In this document: piece by piece, positions 1 through 10,800 of the stretch | How the letters are laid out: the number at the start of each line of letters is the position of its first letter | Position numbering within the stretch: the stretch's first letter is position 1 | Assembly (NCBI GenBank): GCA_963680875.1 | Contig: OY804589.1 | Span: forward strand, 30,792,962 to 30,856,961 | Length of the DNA stretch: 64,000 nt | Direction: 5' to 3' | DNA from: Bathymodiolus brooksi | Taxonomy: Eukaryota > Mollusca > Bivalvia > Mytilida > Modiolidae | The notes under the pieces: generated by a model | Told to the model about the DNA's origin: nothing | Databases searched by the model: none | Seen by the model: only the letters and a program-made list of their open reading frames with translations | Translations under genes and position numbers: made by a program

Positions 1-562
1 TAAGGTATTTGTTTATTCGGGCCGCCATGGGGACCGGAAGGGGGTGAAAACATAGGTAAACCGTTTTATTTTAACCTACCGCCGGACATTGGTTTTACAT
101 TATTTACTCCAATCAAGGGGCGTATAGACAGTCTTACTGTATATATTTATAAAGCAGAGACATGTACAAACATTTTGAGGTATAATACATGTATGTCAAG
201 CTATCCTGGAGACCGGAAGTGGACGACAATTGAGCCATAATGGTTGTACAGCCAGCAATTTTGACCTACCCGACCATGGTTTTTTACCTCTTACTTGGTC
301 CACAGGTCCTATGGAATGATCTACGGGGAATAGTTATCAAGCAGAGGCATTGACAAACGTTTTGAAGTATCATACATGTAGATCAAGCCTCCCTGAGGAC
401 CGGAAGTTGCCTATTACGGAACTAAAATGGGATGCCAGGACCGTGACGGATATTCCGGGTAATAACGCATATTGGTTTTTCGCATTTTTCTGGCTAATGA
501 AGGGCTCCAGAAATAAAAACTAAACATATATATTAAGCAGAGAACCCTGTGCACATATTTGT
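1..562 (+). repeat. First monomer of the window (chimeric left-type)
   Basis: A full-length 562-bp monomer. Its start (TAAGG, TATTTGTTT) matches the class found at 1686 and 3932, but it carries GGAAGGGGGTG instead of that class's GGCAGCGGTG. Its second half (GAAGTATC, CTAATGAAGG, GAACCCTGTGC) resembles the monomer at 6738. This looks like a recombinant between classes. Confidence 0.6.
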
Positions 563-713
563 TAATGTATTTGGTTATTCGGGCCGCCATGGGGACCGGA
601 AGGGGGTGAAAACATAGGTAAACCGTTTTATTTTAACCTACCGCCGGACATTGGTTTTACATTATTTACTCCAATCAAGGGGCGTATAGACAGTCTTACT
701 GTATATATTTATA
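535..713 (+). repeat. Subunit A of the monomer (179 bp), representative copy
   Basis: First of three related subunits that make one 561-bp monomer. It starts at AAGCAGAGA and reaches ACCGGAAG exactly 60 bp later. Within the core lie a GTGCAC or GCGCAC site, the TTAATG/TTAAGG site used here to phase the monomers, and GCCGCCATGG. The tail holds ACCTACCGCCGGACATTGG, which aligns with the tails of B and C. The 68-bp core is about 56% identical to B and 54% to C by ungapped hand alignment, so A is the most diverged subunit. Its ACCGGAAG end is often mutated to ACCGGCAG in other monomers. Confidence 0.85.
583..602 (+). promoter_or_regulatory. YY1-like plus ETS-like motif pair in subunit A (representative)
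   Basis: GCCGCCATGG (583-592) contains the reverse complement of the ATGGCGGC core bound by YY1 in animals. Three bases later comes ACCGGAAG (595-602), the core of ETS-family sites. The pair recurs about once per monomer. ETS-like ACCGGAAGT also recurs in subunits B and C. The match is by eye and the motifs are short. Whether the host has these factors or they bind here is unknown. In many monomers the A copy is GGACCGGCAG, which weakens the ETS match. Confidence 0.35.
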
Positions 714-900
714 AAGCAGAGACATGTACAAACATTTTGAGGTATAATACATGTATGTCAAGCTATCCTGGAGACCGGAAGTGGACGACAATTGAGCCAT
801 AATGGTTGTACAGCCAGCAATTTTGACCTACCCGACCATGGTTTTTTACCTCTTACTTGGTCCACAGGTCCTATGGAATGATCTACGGGGAATAGTTATC
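714..900 (+). repeat. Subunit B of the monomer (187 bp), representative copy
   Basis: Second subunit. The core runs from AAGCAGAGACATGTAC to ACCGGAAGT with the same 60-bp spacing. It contains the 10-bp palindrome ATACATGTAT at 747-756, which is changed to ATACTTGTAT in many left-type monomers. The core is about 81% identical to subunit C. The tail holds the ACCTACCCGACCATGG block and a T-run of variable length, which is one source of monomer length differences. Confidence 0.87.
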
Positions 901-1096
901 AAGCAGAGGCATTGACAAACGTTTTGAGGTATCATACATGTAGATCAAGCCTCCCTGAGGACCGGAAGTTGCCTATTACGGAACTAAAATGGGATGCCAG
1001 GACCGTGACGGATATTCCGGGTAATAACGCATATTGGTTTTTCGCATTTTTCTAGCTAATGAAGGGCTCCAGAAATAAAAACTAAACATATATATT
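901..1096 (+). repeat. Subunit C of the monomer (196 bp), representative copy
   Basis: Third subunit. The core runs from AAGCAGAGGCATTGAC to ACCGGAAGTT with 60-bp spacing and has the palindrome TACATGTA at 935-942. The tail contains a CATATTGGTTTTTCGC block aligned with CATTGG of A and CATGG of B, and ends in an AT-rich ACATATATATT stretch just before the next subunit A. The three lengths sum to 562 bp for this monomer. Confidence 0.87.
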
Positions 1097-1685
1097 AAGC
1101 AGAGACCCCTGTGCACATATTTGTTAATGTATTTGGTTATTCGGGCAGCCATGGGGACCGGAAGGGGGTGAAAACATAGGTAAACCGTTTTATTTTAACC
1201 TACCGGCGGACATTGGTTTTACATTATTTACTCCAATCAAGGGCGTATAGACAGTCTTACTGTATATATTTATAAAGCAGAGACATGTACAAACATTTTG
1301 AGGTATAATACATGTATGTCAAGCTATCCTGGAGACCGGAAGTGGACGACAATTGAGCCATAATGGTTGTACAGCCGGCAATTTTGACCTACCCGTCCAT
1401 GGTTTTTTACCTCTTACTTGGTCCACAGGTCCTATGGAATGATCTACGGGGAATAGTTATCAAGCAGAGGCATTGACAAACGTTTTGAAGTATCATACAT
1501 GTAGATCAAGCATCCCTGAGGACCGGAAGTTGCCTATTACGGAACTAAAATGGGATGCCAGGACCGTGACGGATATTCCGGGTAATAACGCATATTGGTT
1601 TTTCGCATTTTTCTGGCTAACGAAGAGCTCCAGAAATAAAAACTAAACATATATATTAAGCAGAGACACCTGTGCACATATTTGT

Positions 1686-4600
1686 TAAGGTATTTGTTTA
1701 TTCGGGCCGCCATGGGGACCGGCAGCGGTGAAAACATAGGTAAACCGTTTTATTTTAACCTACCGCCGGACATTGGTTTTACATTATTTACTCCAATCAA
1801 GGGGCGTATAGACAGTCGTACTGTATATAGTTATAACGCAGAGACATGTACAAACATTTTGAGGTATAATACTTGTATATCAAGCTATCCTGGAGACCGG
1901 AAGTGGACGACAATTGAGCCATAATGGTTGTACAGCCAGCAATTTTGACCTACCCGACCATGGTTTTTTACCTCTTACTTGGTCCACAGGTCCAATGGAT
2001 TGATATACGGGGATTATTTATTAAGCAGAGGCATTGACAAACGTTTTGAAGTATCATACATGTAGATCAAGCCTCCCTCAGGACCGGAAGTTGCCTATTA
2101 CGGAGCTAAAATGGGATGCCAGGACCGTGACGGATATTCCGGGTAATAACGCATATTGGTTTTTCGCATTTTTCTGGCTAACGAAGGGCTCCAGAAATAA
2201 AAACTAAACATATATATTAAGCAGAGACCCATGTGCACATATTTGTTAATGTATTTGGTTATTCGGGCCGCCATGGGGACCGGAAGGGGGTGAAAACATA
2301 GGTAAACCGTTTTATTTTAACCTACCGCCGGACATTGGTTTTACATTATTTACTCCAATCAAGGGGCGTATAGACAGTCTTACTGTATATATTTATAAAG
2401 CAGAGACATGTACAAACATTTTGAGGTATAATACATGTATGTCAAGCTATCCTGGAGACCGGAAGTGGACGACAATTGAGCCATAATGGTTGTACAGCCA
2501 GCAATTTTGACCTACCCAACATGGTTTTTTACCTCTTACTTGGTCCACAGGTCCTATGGAATGATCTACGGGGAATGGTTATCAAGCAGAGGCATTGTCA
2601 AACGTTTTGAGGTATTATACATGTAGATCAAGCCTCCCTGAGGACCGGAAGTTGCCTATTACGGAACTAAAATGGGATGCAAGGACCGTGACGGATATTC
2701 CGGGTAATAACGCATATTGGTTTTTCGCATTTTTCTGGCTAACGAAGGGCTCCAGAAATAAAAACTAAACATATATATTAAGCAGAGAACCCTGTGCACA
2801 TATTTGTTAATGTATTTGGTTATTCGGGCCGCCATGGGGACCGGAAGGGGGTGAACACATAGGTAAACCGTTTTATTTTAACCTACCGCCGGACATTGGT
2901 TTTACATTATTTACTCCAATCAAGGGGCGTATAGACAGTCTTACTGTATATATTTATAAAGCAGAGACATGTACAAACATTTTGAGGTATAATACATGTA
3001 TGTCAAGCTATTCTGGAGACCGGAAGTGGACGACAATTGAGCCATAATGGTTGTACAGCCAGCAATTTTGACCTACCCGACCATGGTTTTTTACCTCTTA
3101 CTTGGTCCACAGGTCCTATGGAATGATCTACGGGGAATAGTTATCAAGCAGAGGCATTGACAAACGTTTTGAGGTATCATACATGTAGATCAAGCCTCCC
3201 TGAGGACCGGAAGTTGCCTATTACGGAACTAAAATGGGATGCCAGGACCGTGACGGATATTCCGGGTAATAACGCATATTGGTTTTTCGCATTTTTCTAG
3301 CTAATGAAGGGCTCCAGAAATAAAAACTAAACATATATATTAAGCAGAGACCCCTGTGCACATATTTGTTAATGTATTTGGTTATTCGGGCAGCCATGGG
3401 GACCGGAAGGGGGTGAAAACATAGGTAAACCGTTTTATTTTAACCTACCGCCGGACATTGGTTTTACATTATTTACTCCAATCAAGGGGCGTATAGACAG
3501 TCTTACTGTATATATTTATAAAGCAGAGACATGTACAAACATTTTGAGGTATAATACATGTATGTCAAGCTATCCTGGAGACCGGAAGTGGACGACAATT
3601 GAGCCATAATGGTTGTACAGCCGGCAATTTTGACCTACCCGTCCATGGTTTTTTACCTCTTACTTGGTCCACAGGTCCTATGGAATGATCTACGGGGAAT
3701 AGTTATCAAGCAGAGGCATTGACAAACGTTTTGAAGTATCATACATGTAGATCAAGCATCCCTGAGGACCGGAAGTTGCCTATTACGGAACTAAAATGGG
3801 ATGCCAGGACCGTGACGGATATTCCGGGTAATAACGCATATTGGTTTTTCGCATTTTTCTGGCTAACGAAGAGCTCCAGAAATAAAAACTAAACATATAT
3901 ATTAAGCAGAGACACCTGTGCACATATTTGTTAAGGTATTTGTTTATTCGGGCCGCCATGGGGACCGGCAGCGGTGAAAATATAGGTAAACCGTTTTATT
4001 TTAACCTACCGCCGGACATTGGTTTTACATTATTTACTCCAATCAAGGGGCGTATAGACAGTCGTACTGTATATAGTTATAACGCAGAGACATGTACAAA
4101 CATTTTGAGGTATAATACTTGTATATCAAGCTATCCTGGAGACCGGAAGTGGACGACAATTGAGCCATAATGGTTGTACAGCCAGCAATTTTGACCTACC
4201 CGACCATGGTTTTTTACCTCTTACTTGGTCCACAGGTCCTATGGATTGATATACGGGGATTAGTTATCAAGCAGAGGCATTGACAAACGTTTTGAAGTAT
4301 CATACATGTAGATCAAGCCTCCCTCAGGACCGGAAGTTGCCTATTACGGAGCTAAAATGGGATGCCAGGACCGTGACGGATATTCCGGGTAATAACGCAT
4401 ATTGGTTTTTCGCATTTTTCTGGCTAACGAAGGGCTCCAGAAATAAAAACTAAACATATATATTAAGCAGAGACCCATGTGCACATATTTGTTAATGTAT
4501 TTGGTTATTCGGGCCGCCATGGGGACCGGAAGGGGGTGAAAACATAGGTAAACCGTTTTATTTTAACCTACCGCCGGACATTGGTTTTACATTATTTACT

Positions 4601-7600
4601 CCAATCAAGGGGCGTATAGACAGTCTTACTGTATATATTTATAAAGCAGAGACATGTACAAACATTTTGAGGTATAATACATGTATGTCAAGCTATCCTG
4701 GAGACCGGAAGTGGACGACAATTGAGCCATAATGGTTGTACAGCCAGCAATTTTGACCTACCCAACATGGTTTTTTACCTCTTACTTGGTCCACAGGTCC
4801 TATGGAATGATCTACGGGGAATGGTTATCAAGCAGAGGCATTGTCAAACGTTTTGAGGTATCATACATGTAGATCAAGCCTCCCTGAGGACCGGAAGTTG
4901 CCTATTACGGAACTAAAATGGGATGCAAGGACCGTGACGGATATTCCGGGTAATAACGCATATTGGATTTTCGCATTTTTCTGGCTAACGAAGGGCTCCA
5001 GAAATAAAAACTAAACATATATATTAAGCAGAGACCCCTGTGCACATATTTGTTAATGTATTTGGTTATTCGGGCAGTCATGGGGACCGGAAGGGGGTGA
5101 AAACATAGGTAAACCGTTTTATTTTAACCTACCGCCGGACATTGGTTTTACATTATTTACTCCAATCAAGGGGCGTATAGACAGTCTTACTGTATATATT
5201 TATAAGGCAGAGACATGTACAAACATTTTGAGGTATAATACATGTATGTCAAGCTATCCTGGAGACCGGAAGTGGACGACAATTGAGCCATAATGGTTGT
5301 ACAGCCAGCAATTTTGACCTACCCGACCATGGTTTTTTACCTCTTACTTGGTCCACAGGTCCTATGGAATGATATACGGGAATTAGTTATCAAGCAGAGG
5401 CATTGACAAACGTTTTGAAGTATCATACATGTATATCAAGCCTCCCTGAGGACCGGAAGTTGCCTATTACGGAGCTAAAATGGGATGCCAGGACCGTGAC
5501 GGATATTCCGGGTAATAACGCATATTGGTTTTTCACATTTTTCTGGCTAACGAAGAGCTCCAGAAATAAAAACTAAACATATATATTAAGCAGAGACCCC
5601 TGCGCACATATTTGTTAAGGTATTTGGTTATTCGGGCCGCCATGGGGACCGGCAGGGGTGAAAACATAGGTAAACCGTTTTATTTTAACCTACCGCCGGA
5701 CATTGGTTTTACATTATTTACTCCAATCAAGGGACATATAGACAGTCTTACTGTATATATTTATAAAGCAGAGACATGTACAAACATTTTGAGGTATAAT
5801 ACATGTATGTCAAGCTATCCTGGAGACCGGAAGTGGACGACAATTGAGCCATAATGGTTGTACAGCCGGCAATTTTGACCTACCCGACCATGGTTTTTTA
5901 CCTCTTACTTGGTCCACAGGTCCTATGGAATGATCTACGGGGAATAGTTATCAAGCAGAGGCATTGACAAACGTTCTGAAGTATCATACATGTAGATCAA
6001 GCCTCCCTGAGGACCGGAAGTTGCCTATTACGGAACTAAAATGGGATGCCAGGACCGTGACGGATATTCCGGGTAATAACGCATATTGGTTTTTCGCATT
6101 TTTCTGGCTAACGAAGAGCTCCAGAAATAAAATCTAAACATATATATTAAGCAGAGACACCTGCGCACATATTTGTTAAGGTATTTGTTTATTCGGGCCG
6201 CCATGAGGACCGGCAGCGGTGAAAACATAGGTAAACCGTTTTATTTTAACCTACCGCCGGACATTGGTTTTACATTATTTACTCCAATCAAGGGGCGTAT
6301 AGACAGTCTTACTGTATATATTTATAAAGCCGAGACATGTACAAACATTTTGAGGTATAATACTTGTATGTCAAGCTATCCTGGAGACCGGAAGTGGACG
6401 ACAATTGAGCCATAATGGTTGTACAGCCAGCAATTTTGACCTACCCGACCATGGTTTTTTACCTCTTACTTGGTCCACAGGTCCTATGGAATGATATACG
6501 GGGATTAGTTATCAAGCAGAGGCATTGCCAAACGTTTTGAAGTATCATACATGTAGATCAAGCCTCCCTCAGGACCGGAAGTTGCCTATTACGGAGCTAA
6601 AATGGGATGCCAGGACCGTGACGGATATTCCGGGTAATAACGCATATTGGTTTTTCACATTTTTCTGGCTAACGAAGGGCTCCAGAAATAAAAACTAAAC
6701 ATATATATTAAGCAGAGACCCATGTGCACATATTTGTTAATGTATTTGGTTATTCGGGCCGCCATGGGGACCGGAAGGGGGTGAAAACATAGGTAAACCG
6801 TTTTATTTTAACCTACCGCCGGACATTGGTTTTACATTATTTACTCCAATCAAGGGGCGTATAGACAGTCTTACTGTATATATTTATAAAGCAGAGACAT
6901 GAACAAACATTTTGAGGTATAATACATGTATGTCAAGCTATCCTGGAGACCGGAAGTGGACGACAATTGAGCCATAATGGTTGTACAGCCAGCAATTTTG
7001 ACCTACCCGACCATGGTTTTTTACCTCTTACTTGGTCCACAGGTCCTATGGAATGATCTACGGGGAATAGTTATCAAGCAGAGGCATTGACAAACGTTTT
7101 GAAGTATCATACATGTAGATCAAGCCTCCCTGAGGACCGGAAGTTGCCTATTACGGAACTAAAATGGGATGCCAGGACCGTGACGGATATTCCGGGTAAT
7201 AACGCATATTGGTTTTTCGCATTTTTCTGGCTAATGAAGGGCTCCAGAAATAAAAACTAAACATATATATTAAGCAGAGAACCCTGTGCACATATTTGTT
7301 AATGTATTTGGTTATTCGGGCAGCCATGGGGACCGGAAGGGGGTGAAAACATAGGTAAACCGTTTTATTTTAACCTACCGCCGGACATTGGTTTTACATT
7401 ATTTACTCCAATCAAGGGGCGTATAGACAGTCTTACTGTATATATTTATAAAGCAGAGACATGTACAAACATTTTGAGGTATAATACATGTATGTCAAGC
7501 TATCCTGGAGACCGGAAGTGGACGACAATTGAGCCATAATGGTTGTACAGCCGGCAATTTTGACCTACCCGTCCATGGTTTTTTACCTCTTACTTGGTCC

Positions 7601-7861
7601 ACAGGTCCTATGGAATGATCTACGGGGAATAGTTATCAAGCAGAGGCATTGACAAACGTTTTGAAGTATCATACATGTAGATCAAGCATCCCTGAGGACC
7701 GGAAGTTGCCTATTACGGAACTAAAATGGGATGCCAGGACCGTGACGGATATTCCGGGTAATAACGCATATTGGTTTTTCGCATTTTTCTGGCTAACGAA
7801 GAGCTCCAGAAATAAAAACTAAACATATATATTAAGCAGAGACACCTGTGCACATATTTGT
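1686..7861 (+). repeat. 11-mer higher-order repeat, copy 1 (6,176 bp)
   Basis: Eleven monomers start at 1686, 2247, 2808, 3370, 3932, 4493, 5054, 5616, 6177, 6738 and 7300. The first ten match the ten from 7862 onward at a constant offset of 6,176 bp. The few differences seen by eye include T/C near 2613, T/C near 3011, T/C near 3981 and A/T near 4976. Diagnostic members are the GGGCAGTC monomer at 5054, the GGGACATATAG monomer at 5616 and the CCATGAGGACC monomer at 6177. Confidence 0.9.
2808..5053 (+). repeat. 4-mer higher-order repeat, copy 2 (2,246 bp)
   Basis: Tandem second copy of the preceding 4-mer. Differences seen by eye include GTGAACACAT near 2850 in place of GTGAAAACAT, CTATTCTGG near 3008, and GAAAATATAGG near 3975. 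The same four-monomer order reappears at 8984-11229 as part of the 11-mer HOR. Confidence 0.85.
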
Positions 7862-10800
7862 TAAGGTATTTGTTTATTCGGGCCGCCATGGGGACCGGCA
7901 GCGGTGAAAACATAGGTAAACCGTTTTATTTTAACCTACCGCCGGACATTGGTTTTACATTATTTACTCCAATCAAGGGGCGTATAGACAGTCGTACTGT
8001 ATATAGTTATAACGCAGAGACATGTACAAACATTTTGAGGTATAATACTTGTATATCAAGCTATCCTGGAGACCGGAAGTGGACGACAATTGAGCCATAA
8101 TGGTTGTACAGCCAGCAATTTTGACCTACCCGACCATGGTTTTTTACCTCTTACTTGGTCCACAGGTCCTATGGATTGATATACGGGGATTATTTATTAA
8201 GCAGAGGCATTGACAAACGTTTTGAAGTATCATACATGTAGATCAAGCCTCCCTCAGGACCGGAAGTTGCCTATTACGGAGCTAAAATGGGATGCCAGGA
8301 CCGTGACGGATATTCCGGGTAATAACGCATATTGGTTTTTCGCATTTTTCTGGCTAACGAAGGGCTCCAGAAATAAAAACTAAACATATATATTAAGCAG
8401 AGACCCATGTGCACATATTTGTTAATGTATTTGGTTATTCGGGCCGCCATGGGGACCGGAAGGGGGTGAAAACATAGGTAAACCGTTTTATTTTAACCTA
8501 CCGCCGGACATTGGTTTTACATTATTTACTCCAATCAAGGGGCGTATAGACAGTCTTACTGTATATATTTATAAAGCAGAGACATGTACAAACATTTTGA
8601 GGTATAATACATGTATGTCAAGCTATCCTGGAGACCGGAAGTGGACGACAATTGAGCCATAATGGTTGTACAGCCAGCAATTTTGACCTACCCAACATGG
8701 TTTTTTACCTCTTACTTGGTCCACAGGTCCTATGGAATGATCTACGGGGAATGGTTATCAAGCAGAGGCATTGTCAAACGTTTTGAGGTATCATACATGT
8801 AGATCAAGCCTCCCTGAGGACCGGAAGTTGCCTATTACGGAACTAAAATGGGATGCAAGGACCGTGACGGATATTCCGGGTAATAACGCATATTGGTTTT
8901 TCGCATTTTTCTGGCTAACGAAGGGCTCCAGAAATAAAAACTAAACATATATATTAAGCAGAGAACCCTGTGCACATATTTGTTAATGTATTTGGTTATT
9001 CGGGCCGCCATGGGGACCGGAAGGGGGTGAACACATAGGTAAACCGTTTTATTTTAACCTACCGCCGGACATTGGTTTTACATTATTTACTCCAATCAAG
9101 GGGCGTATAGACAGTCTTACTGTATATATTTATAAAGCAGAGACATGTACAAACATTTTGAGGTATAATACATGTATGTCAAGCTATCCTGGAGACCGGA
9201 AGTGGACGACAATTGAGCCATAATGGTTGTACAGCCAGCAATTTTGACCTACCCGACCATGGTTTTTTACCTCTTACTTGGTCCACAGGTCCTATGGAAT
9301 GATCTACGGGGAATAGTTATCAAGCAGAGGCATTGACAAACGTTTTGAGGTATCATACATGTAGATCAAGCCTCCCTGAGGACCGGAAGTTGCCTATTAC
9401 GGAACTAAAATGGGATGCCAGGACCGTGACGGATATTCCGGGTAATAACGCATATTGGTTTTTCGCATTTTTCTAGCTAATGAAGGGCTCCAGAAATAAA
9501 AACTAAACATATATATTAAGCAGAGACCCCTGTGCACATATTTGTTAATGTATTTGGTTATTCGGGCAGCCATGGGGACCGGAAGGGGGTGAAAACATAG
9601 GTAAACCGTTTTATTTTAACCTACCGCCGGACATTGGTTTTACATTATTTACTCCAATCAAGGGGCGTATAGACAGTCTTACTGTATATATTTATAAAGC
9701 AGAGACATGTACAAACATTTTGAGGTATAATACATGTATGTCAAGCTATCCTGGAGACCGGAAGTGGACGACAATTGAGCCATAATGGTTGTACAGCCGG
9801 CAATTTTGACCTACCCGTCCATGGTTTTTTACCTCTTACTTGGTCCACAGGTCCTATGGAATGATCTACGGGGAATAGTTATCAAGCAGAGGCATTGACA
9901 AACGTTTTGAAGTATCATACATGTAGATCAAGCATCCCTGAGGACCGGAAGTTGCCTATTACGGAACTAAAATGGGATGCCAGGACCGTGACGGATATTC
10001 CGGGTAATAACGCATATTGGTTTTTCGCATTTTTCTGGCTAACGAAGAGCTCCAGAAATAAAAACTAAACATATATATTAAGCAGAGACACCTGTGCACA
10101 TATTTGTTAAGGTATTTGTTTATTCGGGCCGCCATGGGGACCGGCAGCGGTGAAAACATAGGTAAACCGTTTTATTTTAACCTACCGCCGGACATTGGTT
10201 TTACATTATTTACTCCAATCAAGGGGCGTATAGACAGTCGTACTGTATATAGTTATAACGCAGAGACATGTACAAACATTTTGAGGTATAATACTTGTAT
10301 ATCAAGCTATCCTGGAGACCGGAAGTGGACGACAATTGAGCCATAATGGTTGTACAGCCAGCAATTTTGACCTACCCGACCATGGTTTTTTACCTCTTAC
10401 TTGGTCCACAGGTCCTATGGATTGATATACGGGGATTAGTTATCAAGCAGAGGCATTGACAAACGTTTTGAAGTATCATACATGTAGATCAAGCCTCCCT
10501 CAGGACCGGAAGTTGCCTATTACGGAGCTAAAATGGGATGCCAGGACCGTGACGGATATTCCGGGTAATAACGCATATTGGTTTTTCGCATTTTTCTGGC
10601 TAACGAAGGGCTCCAGAAATAAAAACTAAACATATATATTAAGCAGAGACCCATGTGCACATATTTGTTAATGTATTTGGTTATTCGGGCCGCCATGGGG
10701 ACCGGAAGGGGGTGAAAACATAGGTAAACCGTTTTATTTTAACCTACCGCCGGACATTGGTTTTACATTATTTACTCCAATCAAGGGGCGTATAGACAGT

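Larger units (their letters stand above)
563..2807 (+). repeat. 4-mer higher-order repeat, copy 1 (2,245 bp)
   Basis: Monomers at 563, 1125, 1686 and 2247 match those at 2808, 3370, 3932 and 4493 in order. Shared markers include TTCTAGCTAATG (first monomer), CATCCCTGAGG and a TCCATGG variant (second), and GGCAGCGGTG with GTCGTACTG and ATAGTTATAACGC (third). Copy 1 has private changes, for example a 1-bp deletion in TCAAGGGCG near 1238 and GGATTATTTATT near 2014. Confidence 0.85.

Noticed and set aside
572..588. CENP-B box at TTCGGGCCGCC in subunit A
   Set aside because: After TTCG the required A at position 10 and the CGGG are absent. Only the right-type subunit C motif comes close.
583..592. 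GCCGCCATGG as a genuine translation start signal
   Set aside because: The Kozak-like context is present in nearly every monomer, but most are followed by an early stop, so it does not mark a gene.
597..610. Bacterial ribosome binding site at GGAAGGGGGTGAAAA
   Set aside because: A purine-rich run within a eukaryote-like satellite. The following GTG frame stops early in most monomers.
1537..1737. Minus-strand ORF family (66-76 aa) with an ATG start and a hydrophobic stretch
   Set aside because: It overlaps the plus-strand frame antisense, exists only in a subset of monomers and loses its frame with ordinary satellite indels. The hydrophobic stretch comes from AT-rich sequence. No family resemblance is recognised.
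1682..1924. Plus-strand ORF family (80 aa; also 64, 71, 75 and 84 aa versions) repeated across the window
   Set aside because: Most start at TTG or GTG. The frame is open only in monomers with particular 1-2 bp indels and is closed by TGA in their neighbours. Subunit boundaries and indels ignore the frame, and no recognised domain is present. They are by-products of the repeat.
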